A program made the translations under genes and the position numbers. Shown here piece by piece: positions 49,956 to 60,145 of a stretch of 64,000 nt of DNA (position 1 is its first letter; each line of letters opens with the position of its first letter). Source of the stretch: Streptomyces antimycoticus (GTDB taxonomy: Bacteria; Actinomycetota; Actinomycetes; Streptomycetales; Streptomycetaceae); NCBI RefSeq assembly GCF_005405925.1, contig NZ_BJHV01000001.1:9362001-9426000 (forward strand). Direction: 5' to 3'. Below the pieces are notes generated by a model, which worked only from the letters and a program-made list of their open reading frames with translations, searched no databases and had not been told where the DNA came from.

Positions 49956-51298
49956 GCCCGCGCGGCCACCCCTCCCGCCCGGCGCCGGGCGGCTCCGGGA
50001 ACGCCCGGGACACCGTCGTCACCGGCCTGGGCTTCTGCCTTCCGGGCGGCGCCGAACCCGTCTTCACCGCGGCCCAGGTGTGGGACATCGCCTCCCACGG
50101 CCGCACCGTCCTCGGCCGGCACGACAGCCACTACGGCTCGGTCCATCTGACGGCCGCGCAGTTCGAGGAGCGACTCCCCGACATCCCCGAATTCTTCTCC
50201 CGCCACTACACCAACGCCCATCGGTACGGCCTGGTCTCCCTCGTCGAGGCGTGCGCCGACGCCGAACTCGACCTGGCCGCGGGCGATCTGTGCGAGGCGG
50301 CCCTGCTCGTCGGCCGCGGCAGCGTGGACGCCAATGTGGACAGCTATCTCACCCTGCTCGGCATCGACCCCGACTCCGCCACCACCCTCGACGCCCTGGA
50401 GATGTTCGTCGCGGCCGAACAGGCCGTGTCCCCCTCCGATGTGGCCGTCGTCCAGGGCGCGCTGACCCGGACCATCGGCCCCTGCTTCACCGTGTCCTGC
50501 GGCTGCTCCTCCACCGCCGTGCAGATCGGCAACGCCCGCCGCCTCATCGCGACCGGTGAGACCGATCTCGCGGTGGTGACCGGCGTCGACGTCTTCAACG
50601 TCGGCCTGATCGAAAAGGGTCAGCGGCTGCTGCGCGGTGCCCAGCACGCCCACGAGGGCATGGACGCCGCCGGAATGCCCGATCTGCTGCCGTCCTTCGA
50701 CTCCCTCATGCGCCCCTACGACCGGCGCGCCGACTGCATCAACCACGGCGAGGGATCCGCCACCGTGATCCTGGAGAGCCGGGAACACGCCGCCCGGCGC
50801 GGCGCCCACCTCTACGGCCAGGTGCTCGCCGCCGCCATGACCCGCGACGGCCTGGCCAACCCGCTGGCAGCCGACCACACCGGTGCGCAGCTCGCGCGGG
50901 CCGTCCGCCTCTGCCTGGGCGACCGCTGGCGGATCGAGCAGGTGCCGTACATCAACGGCGCCAGCGACGGCGGTGCCGCCGTCACCGCCATGGAGGCCAA
51001 CGCCGTCCGCGAGCTCTACGGTCCCGACTCCACCGTGCTGCTGTCCTCCCAGGAAGGTTGCTTCGGCCACCACGGAGCGGCCTCCGGCTGCGTGGGCCTC
51101 GCCCTGACCCTGATGATGATGGAGTTCGGCGAGGTGTGCCCCACGGCCAACTGCGAACAGCCCGCGGACGGGCTCTCGTTCGACCCCGTCCCCGGCACCC
51201 GCACCCGTCCCCTCGACTTCGACCACGCGCTCAGCTTCAACTACCAGATCGGTGGCGTGAAGCACGCGATGCTGCTGGGCGGCCCGGACGCCACCTGA
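49952..51298 (+). CDS. Atypical stand-alone beta-ketoacyl synthase
   Basis: A 448-residue thiolase-fold condensing enzyme. The nucleophile Cys is in 'CFTVSCGCSSTAVQIGNARRLIATGETDLAVVTGVDVF'. The second His is in 'SSQEGCFGHHGAASGCVGLALTLMMME'. The first His of the usual H-G-T-G-T loop is absent; the equivalent position reads 'VPYINGASDGGAAVTAME'. The protein therefore has Cys plus one His, unlike FabF/KS-alpha (Cys-His-His) and unlike chain-length factors, which lack the Cys. It may catalyse acyl transfer, a decarboxylation-independent condensation or chain release. The GTG at 49952 is chosen; an in-frame GTG at 49900 is an alternative. The PKS starts 84 bp downstream. Confidence 0.82.
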   Translation: MSPRGHPSRPAPGGSGNARDTVVTGLGFCLPGGAEPVFTAAQVWDIASHGRTVLGRHDSHYGSVHLTAAQFEERLPDIPEFFSRHYTNAHRYGLVSLVEACADAELDLAAGDLCEAALLVGRGSVDANVDSYLTLLGIDPDSATTLDALEMFVAAEQAVSPSDVAVVQGALTRTIGPCFTVSCGCSSTAVQIGNARRLIATGETDLAVVTGVDVFNVGLIEKGQRLLRGAQHAHEGMDAAGMPDLLPSFDSLMRPYDRRADCINHGEGSATVILESREHAARRGAHLYGQVLAAAMTRDGLANPLAADHTGAQLARAVRLCLGDRWRIEQVPYINGASDGGAAVTAMEANAVRELYGPDSTVLLSSQEGCFGHHGAASGCVGLALTLMMMEFGEVCPTANCEQPADGLSFDPVPGTRTRPLDFDHALSFNYQIGGVKHAMLLGGPDAT

Positions 51299-51382
51299 GT
51301 CCGTACACCCCCGCGGCGATCTCCACCTCACGGCCCCCCACGGCCCCCACCCCCGGGCCGAGCACCACCCACGGAGACCCCG

Positions 51383-54300
51383 ATGAGTCAGCACACCCCC
51401 GCTCCCAGCCGTTCCCCCGGCCGCATCGCCATCGTCGGCATGGGCTGCCGGCTTCCCGGTGACGTCGACTCGCCCGCCGCCCTGTGGCGGCTGCTGGCCG
51501 ACGGCCGCGACGCCGTCGCCGAACCGCCCGCCGAGCGCGCCGCGCTCTGGGCGGCCGACCCCAGCACGGCCGCCCGGCCCGAGTCCGCACCGCCCGTCCG
51601 CGGCGGATATCTGCGCGACGTATCCGGTTTCGACGCCGACTTCTTCGGCGTCTCCGGACGCGAGGCCGACATCCTCGACCCCCAGCACCGGTTACTGCTC
51701 GAAGTGGCCTGGGAGGCCCTGGAACACGCCGGAATGCCACCCGACCGGCTCGGCTCCACCGCCACCGGCGTCTTCGCCGGGCTCAGCTACAACGACTACA
51801 TGAACCGGCTCGACCGGCACCCCCGCGAGCTGGAGGGCTCCGCCCTGGCCAACGGGCACTGCGTCGCCACCGGCCGGATCTCCTACCTCCTCGGCCTCCA
51901 CGGCCCCTCCGTGGCCCTGGACACCGCGTGCTCGTCCTCCCTGGTCGCCGTCCACCTGGCGGTCCAGGCACTGCGCGCCGGGGAATGCGATCTGGCCCTG
52001 GCAGGCGGGGTCACCCTGATGTTCGAGCCGCGGATCACCCGCTCGTTCGACCGGATGGGCATGCTCTCGCACACCGGCCACTGCCACGCCTTCGACGCCG
52101 CCGCCGACGGTTTCGTCCGCGGCGAGGGCTGCGGCATCGTCGTCCTCAAACGCCTCACCGACGCCGTGCGCGACGGGGACCGGATCCTGGCCGTGCTGCG
52201 CGGCTCGGCCGTCAACCAGGACGGCCACTCCGACGGGCTCGCCGCGCCCTCGGCCACCGCCCAGCGCGCGCTGTACGAGGAGGCGCTCGGCCGCGCCGGG
52301 GTCGACCCCGCCGACGTCGGGATGGTCGAGGCCCACGGCACCGGCACCCCCGTCGGCGACCCGGTCGAGTTCGCCAGCCTCGCCCAGGTCTACGGAACCG
52401 GCCGCGACCGCTGCGCCCTCGCCTCGGTCAAGACCAACCTGGGCCATCTGGAGCCCGCCGCCGGGGTCACCGGCCTGATCAAGGCCGTGCTGTGCCTGGG
52501 CCGTGGACTCATCCCGCCCAATCTGCACTTCACCCGGTGGAATCCCACCATCGACGCCGGCTCCACCCGCCTCTTCATCCCCCGCGAGCTCACCCCCTGG
52601 CCGGTGCGCACCGGCCCGCGGCTGGCCGCCGTGTCCTCCTTCGGCTTCTCCGGGACCAACGCCCATGTGGTGCTGGAACAACCCCCGCGGTACCCGCACC
52701 CGCCTCCCGCACCGCACCGCGCCCCCGGCCCGCTATCCGCACCGTTCCGCAGGTGTTCCTCGTCCCCGCCGGCTCCCCGGCCGCGCTGCCCGGCGCCGCG
52801 CGGCGGATGGCCGACTGGCTGGAGGGGGACGGCGCGGACACCCCGCTGCGCGACATCGCCCACACCCTGGCGCTGCGCCGCGGCGCCGGCCGCGGACGGC
52901 TCGGCGTCACCACCGCCTCCCGCGCCGAACTCATCGGCGCCCTGCGGGCGTTCGCCACCGGTCAGGCCCACCCCGCCGTGGTCACCGGCGCCGTGGGCGC
53001 CGAGGTCTCCCGCCGGCCGATCTGGGTGTTCTCCGGACAGGGCTCCCAGTGGCCCGGTATGGGACGGCGGCTGCTGGAGAGCGAACCGGCCTTCGCCGAG
53101 GCGCTCGCCGAGGCCGATACGCTCATCGCCGCCGAATCCGGATTCTCGGTGCTCGACATCGTCCGCTCCGGCGCTCCGGTGACCGGCTGCGACCGGGTGC
53201 AGCCCGTGCTGTTCGCCCTGCAGACCGCGCTCGCCGCCACCTGGCGCGCCCACGGCGTGGAGCCCGCCGGGGTCATCGGCCACTCCATGGGCGAGGTCGC
53301 CGCCGCCGTGGTGGCCGGGGCGCTCTCCCTGGCCGACGGGGCCAAGGTGATCTGCCGCCGCTCCAGGCTGCTCACCCGCGTCGCCGGGAACGGGGCCATG
53401 GCCACGGTCGGCCTCGGCGCCGACGAGGTGCAGGCCGAACTCGACACCGGCGGCGCCGCGGCAGCGGTCACCGTCGCCGTCATGGCCGCACCCGGCTCCA
53501 CCGTGGTGGCCGGGGACACCGCCCAGGTCGAACGGCTCGTGGCCGGCTGGCAGGACCGCTCCGTGCCCGCCGCGCTGATCGCCGTGGACGTCGCCTCGCA
53601 CTCACCCCAGGTGGACCCGCTCCTGGCCGATCTGCGCACCGCCCTCGCCGACCTCACCCCCCGCCGCCCTGACGTGCCCTTCTACACCACCGTCCTCGAC
53701 GATCCGCACACCCCGCCCGCCTTCGACGCCGACTACTGGTGCGCCAATCTGCGCCACCCGGTCCGGTTCGCCGCGGCCGTCGCCGCCGCCGCGGCCGACC
53801 GCCACCTGGTGTACGTCGAGATATCCCCCCACCCGGTCATCACCCACCCCGTCCTGCGCGGTCTTGCCGGTCTGGTGGAGGACCCCGTCGTCCTGCCCAC
53901 GCTCCGCCGCGAGGAGGACGAGCCGGCCACCTTCCGGACCCAGCTGGCCGCGCTGCACTGCGCGGGCGTCCCGGTCGACTGGTCCGTGCTGTACGCGGAC
54001 GCCGCCCTCGCCGACGTACCGCCCATCACCTTCGACCGCACCCGGCACTGGGCCGACGCCCCGCTCCCCGCGCCCCCCGACGACCCGCCCGGCGCGAGCC
54101 CGGCCGGTGCGCTGCCCGGCGCGCACCTGGAGGTGCCCGGCGACCCCGTCCGCCACTCCTGGCGTGCCCGCACCGGCACCGCGGCCCTGCCCTGGCTCGA
54201 CGACCACCGGGTGCACGACGCCCCCGTCCTGCCCGGCGCGGTTTCCTACGCCCTCGCGCTCACCGCCGCCTGTGAGGTGTTCGGCGCCGAGCCCGAGGAG

Positions 54301-57300
54301 GTCGAGGTCACCGATCTGCACTTCCGTGAACTGCTGCGGCTCGCCGACCGCACCGACCTCTCCACCACGGTGACCCTCGCCGCCGCCGACCGTGCCGAAT
54401 GCGAGGTCTTCGGACGCGACGAGGAGGGCGCCTGGGTGCGGCAGGCCACCGCGGTGCTCCGCAGACTCGCCGCACCGCAGCGCCCGCGCGCCGCCTCCGT
54501 CCAAACCCTCGCCCTGCGCCATCCGCTGCCCGTCGGGGCCGACGCGCTCTACGCCAATCTGCGGGCCCGGGGCGTGGCACACGGACCGGCTTTCCAGGGC
54601 CTCACCGAGGTGTCCGCCTCCCGCCACGGCAACAGTTTCTGGGCCCGGGTACGGATCCCCGAGGCCGCCCACGCCCCCGGACACGGTCTGCGCATTCACC
54701 CCGTCCTGGTCGACCTGTGTGCCCAACTCCTCGTCGCCGAACTGCTCGACGAGGACGACCGGCGGCTGCTGCTGCCCGCGCGGATGCAGAGCGTACGCGT
54801 CCTCGGCGACCCCGGGACCGCGGTGTACTGCCACGCCCGCCTCGCCGAGACCGCCCCCGGGGCCACCGTCGGGCACGTCCGCCTGCTCGACGCGGACGGC
54901 CGCCCGGTCCTGGCCGTCGACGGACTGCGGATCGTGCACAGCGCCGCGGACCGCACGGCCGAGGCCGACCAGTGGTTCCTCGAGGTCGGCTGGCGGCGCG
55001 CCACCCGGCCCGCGGCCACCCGGCCCCCCGGACGATGGCTGATCGTCGGAGAGGCGGACGGCACCGCCCGCCCGGTGGCCGCCGCCCTGCGCAACGCCGG
55101 CGCCACCGCCCGGGTGTGGGAGGCACCCCTGGCCGACCAGGGGCTCGACGCCTTCCGCGACGCCCTCACCAGCCGGCTCAACCGCCCCGGAGAACGGCCG
55201 CGCGCCGTGGTGCTCCAGTGCGGCCCGCGCCCCGCCGACGGCGGCGCGGAGGACGGGCTGCGCCGCACCCGCCGGCTGCTCGCCGCCGCCCAGGCGCTCA
55301 CCGCCCGCTTCCCCGAACCGCCCCGCCTCTACGCCGCCACCTGCGGCGCCCGCACCGTGACCCCGGGGACCTGGCCGACCCCGGACAGAGCCCGCTCCGC
55401 GGACTCGTGCGGGTGCTCGCCCTGGAACACCCCGAGCTGCGGGCCACCTTGGTGGACACCGACCCGGCCGCCCCCGACGAGCTCGCGCAAACCCTCGCCG
55501 CCGAACTCCTCGCCGACGGTCCCGAGGAGGAGATCGCGCTGCGCGACAGCGCCCGCTACACCGCCGAGCTGGACTACGCGCCCCTCACCGACACCGAGCG
55601 CACCACCGCCTGTGCCCGCACCGTGCGCTGCGGCACCGACGGCTTCCGGCTGCGCGCCGGCCGCCTCGGCGACCTCGGCAGCCTGGAGCTCACCACCACC
55701 CCCCGCCGCCGGCCCGGGCCCGGAGAGGTGGAGCTGCGGGTGCTCGCCGCGGGCCTGAACTTCCGCGACGTCCTCACCGCCATGGGCCTGCTCCCCGGCG
55801 ACGAGAACATCCGCTACCGGCTCGGCTTCGAATGCGCGGGCGAGGTGAGCGCGGTGGGGCCCGGTGTCGACCATCTCCGCGCCGGTGACCGGGTGGTGGC
55901 GGCCGATGTGCACGGCGGCGCCTTCGGATCGTTCACCGTCGTCCCCGCCGACCGCACCGGACCCCTCCCCGAGGGCCTCGCCCCGGACACCGCCGCCGGG
56001 TTGCCGATCGCGTTCCTCACCGCCTGGTACGCGCTGCGCCATGTCGGCCAGGTGACCGCGGGGGAGCGGGTGCTGATCCACTCGGCCACCGGCGGCACCG
56101 GGCTCGCCGCCATCGCGGTGGCCCGGCTGCTGGGCGCCGAGGTGCTGGCCACGGCTGGCAGCGAGGAGAAGCGGCGCTTCCTGCGGGCCATGGGCATCGC
56201 CCAGGTGATGGACTCCCGGTCGCTGGACTTCCGCGACGAGGTCAAGGAGGTCACCGGGGGCGAGGGCGTGGACGTCGTGCTCAACTCCCTCGCCGGATCG
56301 GCCATCCGGGCCGGGCTGGAGTGTCTGCGCCCCTTCGGCCGCTTCGTCGAACTCGGCGTCCGCGACATCCTCTCCGACGCCCCGCTCGGACTCTCCCCGC
56401 TGCGCCACAACATCACCTTCTCCACCGTGGACCTGAGGGAGCTGCAACTGGCCCGCCCGCGGGTGTACGCGGCGATGCTGCGCGAGGTGCTCGCCGCGAT
56501 CGCCGAGGGCCGTCTCAAGCCGCTGCGCTGCACCACCTATCCGCTGGCGGAGGTCACCGACGCGTTCCGGCGGATGGCCGGCGCCCGCCACATCGGCAAA
56601 CTGGTGCTGACCATCCCGCAGGAGGGCGAACTCGACGCCGTCCTGCCCGACGGACCGCTGACGGTACGCGAGGGCGGTACCTACATCGTCACCGGCGGCC
56701 TGCGCGGTCTCGGGCTCGCCACCGCGTGCTGGCTGGCCCGGCAGGGCGCGGGCCACCTGGTGCTGAGCGGGCGCACCGCACCGGTCGGCGCCGCCGCGCG
56801 GACGCTCGGCGAACTCTCCGCCGCCGGCACCAGGATCACCGTCGTCACCGGCGACATCAGCCTCCCGGGCACGGCCGACCGGCTCGTGGCCGCCGCCACC
56901 GCGCCCGAAGGGGCGTCGCTGAACGGTGTCGTCCACAGCGCGATGGTCCTCGACGACGCGGCCGTGGCCACCATCCGCGAGGACCAGCTCGGCCGCGTAT
57001 GGGCGCCGAAGGTCACCGGGGCGTGGCGGCTGCACCGGGCCACCGAGGGACACCGGCTCGACTGGTTCGCGGTGTACTCCTCGATGGCCTCGCTGCTCGG
57101 CAACGCCGGACAGGGTGCCTACGCGGCCGCCAACGCCTGGCTGGACGGCTTCGCCGCATGGCGCTCGGCCCGCGGCCTGCCCACCCTCGCGGTCAACTGG
57201 GGCCCGTGGGGCGAGACCGGAGTGGCCACCGGTTTCGCCGACCGCGGCTATCAGACGATCCCCACCGAGCAGGGGCTCGGCGCGCTCGGCGCCCTGCTGG

Positions 57301-57761
57301 CCCATCGGCGGGTGCAGACCGGTGTGATCCCCGGCGAACCGGCCACCTGGATCCCCGCCGTCGCCCGCCGGTCCGCCCTGTTCGCCCCGCTCCTCCCCGG
57401 CGACGACACTCCGGTCGCCGCCCGGGAGAGCACCGACGACATCCGCGCCCGGCTGGCCGCACTCCCCGCGGGGTCGGCCCGCCGCACCGCGCTGGAGTCC
57501 TATCTGACCGACCACATCCGTGCCGTGCTGCGGCTCAGCAGCGCCACCCTCGATCCGCAGACTCCCCTGAGGTCACTGGGGTTCGACTCGCTGCTCGCCA
57601 TGGAGCTGCGGGTGCGCCTGGAGACGGGGCTGAACATCAAGCTCGCGGGCAACTTCGTCTGGCGGCACCCGACCCTGGAGGCCCTGGCCGCCGGGCTCGC
57701 CCAGCAACTGGGGCTCGATCCGGCCGACCGGCCGGAGGAGCGGCTGGGCGCCCCGGGCTGA
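51383..57761 (+). CDS. Mas-like reducing type I PKS (KS-AT-DH-ER-KR-ACP), split by two frameshifts
   Basis: One module of about 2126 residues if two lost bases are restored; Mas and Pks15/1 of mycobacteria have the same order and length. The KS (51.4-52.68 kb) has Cys183 in 'DTACSSSL', then 'EAHGTGT' and '[10 protein letters not shown]'. The AT has '[10 protein letters not shown]' and '[14 protein letters not shown]', whose VASH resembles methylmalonyl-type YASH. The DH has '[12 protein letters not shown]' (HxxxDxxxxP, Gly replaced) and '[10 protein letters not shown]'. The ER has '[11 protein letters not shown]' and '[15 protein letters not shown]'. The KR has '[14 protein letters not shown]', an LDD motif and the Tyr in 'GAYAAAN'. 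The ACP Ser is in 'LGFDSLLAM'. The frame changes at 52682-52686 and at 55361-55368. A TTA codon lies at 51692. Confidence 0.9.
51692..51694 (+). other. TTA leucine codon in the PKS ketosynthase domain
   Basis: In frame in '[15 protein letters not shown]'. It suggests bldA-dependent translation of the PKS. Confidence 0.88.
52682..52686 (+). other. Frameshift site 1 in the PKS gene (C run)
   Basis: Adding one C to this CCCCC run joins the KS end ([10 protein letters not shown]) to the linker and AT frame ([13 protein letters not shown]) without a break. Before it the coding frame starts at positions of type 3n+2, after it 3n+1. Confidence 0.85.
55361..55368 (+). other. Frameshift site 2 in the PKS gene (C4G4 run)
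   Basis: Adding one G to the GGGG run joins '[10 protein letters not shown]' to '[24 protein letters not shown]', a continuous and typical segment between DH and ER. After it the frame is 3n. Confidence 0.85.
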
Positions 57762-58509
57762 CGGGGCCGCGGGACCTAAGGCACCACCGGCGCACGTCAG
57801 GAACCGGCGTCCGGGCGATCCGCGCCAGGACGATTCGGGGAAGGACGATCGGGGGCGGGCGGGCCCAGGCGCTCACGCCCAGCTTGCCGGTGGTGCCCAG
57901 GTCGACGAGGTCGGGCACGGTCTGCACATCCGCCCCGTCGCCGTTCGGCGCGATCCGCAGATAGCGCCCGTCGGCGGCGGGGCGCGTGGTGTCCGTCACC
58001 AGATTCCGCCACAGCAGACGCATCACCGCCCGCTCACCGGGCTTCAGCCGCACCGGCCCGGTGGCCGTCTCGAAGCCGTCGACGGTGGCGATGCCCGACG
58101 CCCCATGGCCGACCGTGACCTCCAGCGGCTCCAGGTCCGCGTCGAGGACCTGGACGGACGGATGGCCGTTCACCGTATAAACGCGTCTGCCGCAGTTCAC
58201 CAGCTCGATCTGCTGCTCCCGCAGCCCCATCGCCGCGTTGGCCTCCGCGGCCCGCAGCAGCACCCCCGAGTCGGGGCAGACCGCAGGGGCGGTGGGGGCG
58301 GTGGTGTCCGGCGAGACGGTGAGGTCCGACGGGCGGGAGGTGGCCTCGTCGGGCACCGCGGCGACTCCCGAGGAGGTCTGCGTACCGCATGCGCTGAGCA
58401 GACCGGCCGCCGCGAGGGAGCCGAGCAGCCGTCTTCGGCGGCGCCGGGTGGCGCTCCGGAAGAGGGGCGCCCGGGGTGTTTCGATCGCATCCGTGTCCAT
58501 GTGGCTCAT
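57637..58509 (-). CDS. DUF4232-type lipoprotein with an abnormal C-terminal extension
   Basis: A 290-residue predicted lipoprotein. A basic region RRRRRRLLGSL is followed by the lipobox LLSAC near residue 41. The DUF4232-like domain covers about residues 75-205 ('CPDSGVLLRAAEANAAMGLREQQIELVNCGRRVYTVNGHPSVQVLDADLEPLEVTVGHG' through 'LRIAPNGDGADVQTVPDLVDLGTTGKLGVSAW'). Beyond this the frame runs on for about 75 Arg/Pro-rich residues and overlaps the antisense PKS 3' end by 125 bp. The normal stop seems to be missing. The function of the family is unknown. The ATG at 58509 is followed by another at 58500, and either could be used. Confidence 0.75.
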   Translation of the reverse strand: MSHMDTDAIETPRAPLFRSATRRRRRRLLGSLAAAGLLSACGTQTSSGVAAVPDEATSRPSDLTVSPDTTAPTAPAVCPDSGVLLRAAEANAAMGLREQQIELVNCGRRVYTVNGHPSVQVLDADLEPLEVTVGHGASGIATVDGFETATGPVRLKPGERAVMRLLWRNLVTDTTRPAADGRYLRIAPNGDGADVQTVPDLVDLGTTGKLGVSAWARPPPIVLPRIVLARIARTPVPDVRRWCLRSRGPVSPGRPAAPPAGRPDRAPVAGRARRPGPPGSGAARRSCPRA

Positions 58510-58559
58510 CCTGCCTCAACCCCGATCGGGATGAGCCGCGTTGGACCCGGCCCCCCCGG

Positions 58560-59948
58560 CTACAGCGTCACGACATCCGCCGTGGCCACCGGCTTTCCGC
58601 TGACGAACGACTGGTTGGCCGCGAGCCCGGTGACCAGCGCCAGCGCCCCGTCCTCCTCGGTGGCCCGCCGGTGTGAGGCGTCCGAGGCGTCCACGGCCGC
58701 CGTCCCGGTGGCCGTGGACGCCTCGGCCGCCGTGCCGGTGGCCGCCGCCGGATCCACCGGGCCGTACAGCACCTCCAGCATCCGCTCGTCCCCGCCGCCG
58801 TGCCCCGCGTGGTCGAACGCCGGCAGCTCCACCTCCCGCGGCGGCTCCCACAGCGGCCGCAGCACCAGCCGCGGACCGCCCGGGTTGGCCAGGGCCTGGT
58901 CGCCGTGGATGGTGCCGCGGCCCGAGGAGGTGCCCAGCAGCGACGGCTGCCACGCGCTCTCCTCGACCTCCAGCTCCAGCCGGCCCCGGGTGCCGTTGAA
59001 CATCACCCGGTAGCCCTCCCAGGGGGAGTAGGCGGTCAGGTGGTACGTCATGGTGGCGCCGGTGTCATAGCGGACCAGCAGCGCCATGTCGTCCTCGATG
59101 GTGACGCCGTCGCCGAACACATTGCGGTCGCGGTGGTAGCCGTCCACGCCCTCGGCGTCCAGATACAGCGAGCGCAGCGCGTCGTTCTCGGCGAGCTCCA
59201 GCGCGAACGGGTCGTCCTGCGCGGCGGCGGCGCCGTGCGCCCGCTCGTACTCGCGCCGGTAGCCGCTGCGCTCGCCCGCCGCACGGCCGTAGAAGCCGAG
59301 CCGGCCATAGCCGAACACCTCGGCCGGCCGGGCCCCCAGCCACCAGTTGACCAGGTCGAAGTGGTGACTGGACTTGTGCACCATCAGCCCGCCGCTGTGC
59401 TCCTTCTCGCGGTGCCAGCGGCGGAAGTAGTCGGCCCCGTGCCGGGTGTCCAGCAGCCATTCGAAGTGCACCGACAGCACCTCGCCGATGGCGCCGCCGG
59501 ACAGCTGCCGGTGGACCTCCTCGTGCACCGGGTTGAAGCGGTAGTTGAAGGCGACCGCCAGATGGTTGCCGGTCTCCTCGACCGTCTCCAGGATGCGACG
59601 GCACTTGGCCGCGTCGGTGGTCATCGGCTTCTCGGTGACCACCCGGCAGCCGGCTCGCAGCGCGGGCACGATATACGCGTCGTGCAGCGCGTCCACGCAG
59701 GTCACCACCACCTCCTGAATGTCATCCGCGCGCAGCCGCCGCTCGAACTCCTCGGGACTCCAGGCGGCGGCCTCCGGCTCGCCCGCCTCCTTCAGCAGCC
59801 GCTGGTGGTGGGCGATGCGCACCGGGTTCGGATCGCACAGCGCGGCGACCCTCAGATGAGGGCGGCGGGCCAGCGCCTCGGTGAACATCTGGGCCCGGGA
59901 GCCGGTGCCCACCACCACGGCCCGGGACGGGGTGCTGCCGATGGTCAT
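58560..59948 (-). CDS. Gfo/Idh/MocA-family oxidoreductase
   Basis: A 462-residue NAD(P)-dependent sugar or inositol-type dehydrogenase. The Rossmann motif is 'RAVVVGTGSRAQMFTEALARRPHLRVAALCDPN'. The conserved EKP is in 'VVTEKPMTTDAAKCRRI', 'NYRFNPVHEEVHRQLSGGAIGEVLSVHFEWLLDTRHGADYFRRWH' follows, and the catalytic His region is 'SGGLMVHKSSHHFDLVNWWLGARP'. The C-terminal domain shows 'DDMALLVRYDTGATMTYHLTAYSPWEG'. A Thr/Ala-rich insertion near residue 415 is not typical. The substrate is unknown. The ATG at 59946-59948 has GGAGGAC upstream. It is unlikely to be part of the PKS cluster. Confidence 0.9.
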   Translation of the reverse strand: MTIGSTPSRAVVVGTGSRAQMFTEALARRPHLRVAALCDPNPVRIAHHQRLLKEAGEPEAAAWSPEEFERRLRADDIQEVVVTCVDALHDAYIVPALRAGCRVVTEKPMTTDAAKCRRILETVEETGNHLAVAFNYRFNPVHEEVHRQLSGGAIGEVLSVHFEWLLDTRHGADYFRRWHREKEHSGGLMVHKSSHHFDLVNWWLGARPAEVFGYGRLGFYGRAAGERSGYRREYERAHGAAAAQDDPFALELAENDALRSLYLDAEGVDGYHRDRNVFGDGVTIEDDMALLVRYDTGATMTYHLTAYSPWEGYRVMFNGTRGRLELEVEESAWQPSLLGTSSGRGTIHGDQALANPGGPRLVLRPLWEPPREVELPAFDHAGHGGGDERMLEVLYGPVDPAAATGTAAEASTATGTAAVDASDASHRRATEEDGALALVTGLAANQSFVSGKPVATADVVTL

Positions 59949-60145
59949 GCGTCCTCCAGCGGGAAGCGACGATGCAATCCGAAGTCGATCAACGCGTGCG
60001 CAGGATAGGACGATCGGCGGCCCGCCACCACGGGGTGGGGCACGCGGTGCCGGGGATCGGACGCGAGCGGGGGTGCGTCGGCGAGCCCTGTGCAAGGATG
60101 AAATATGTGGACTTGATCTCGAGGGTCCCCGGAGGGCGACGGGCC

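Noticed and set aside
55329..57515. A 728-residue open frame antisense to the PKS
   Set aside because: Low-complexity composition, no motifs, and complete overlap with conserved ER and KR domains.
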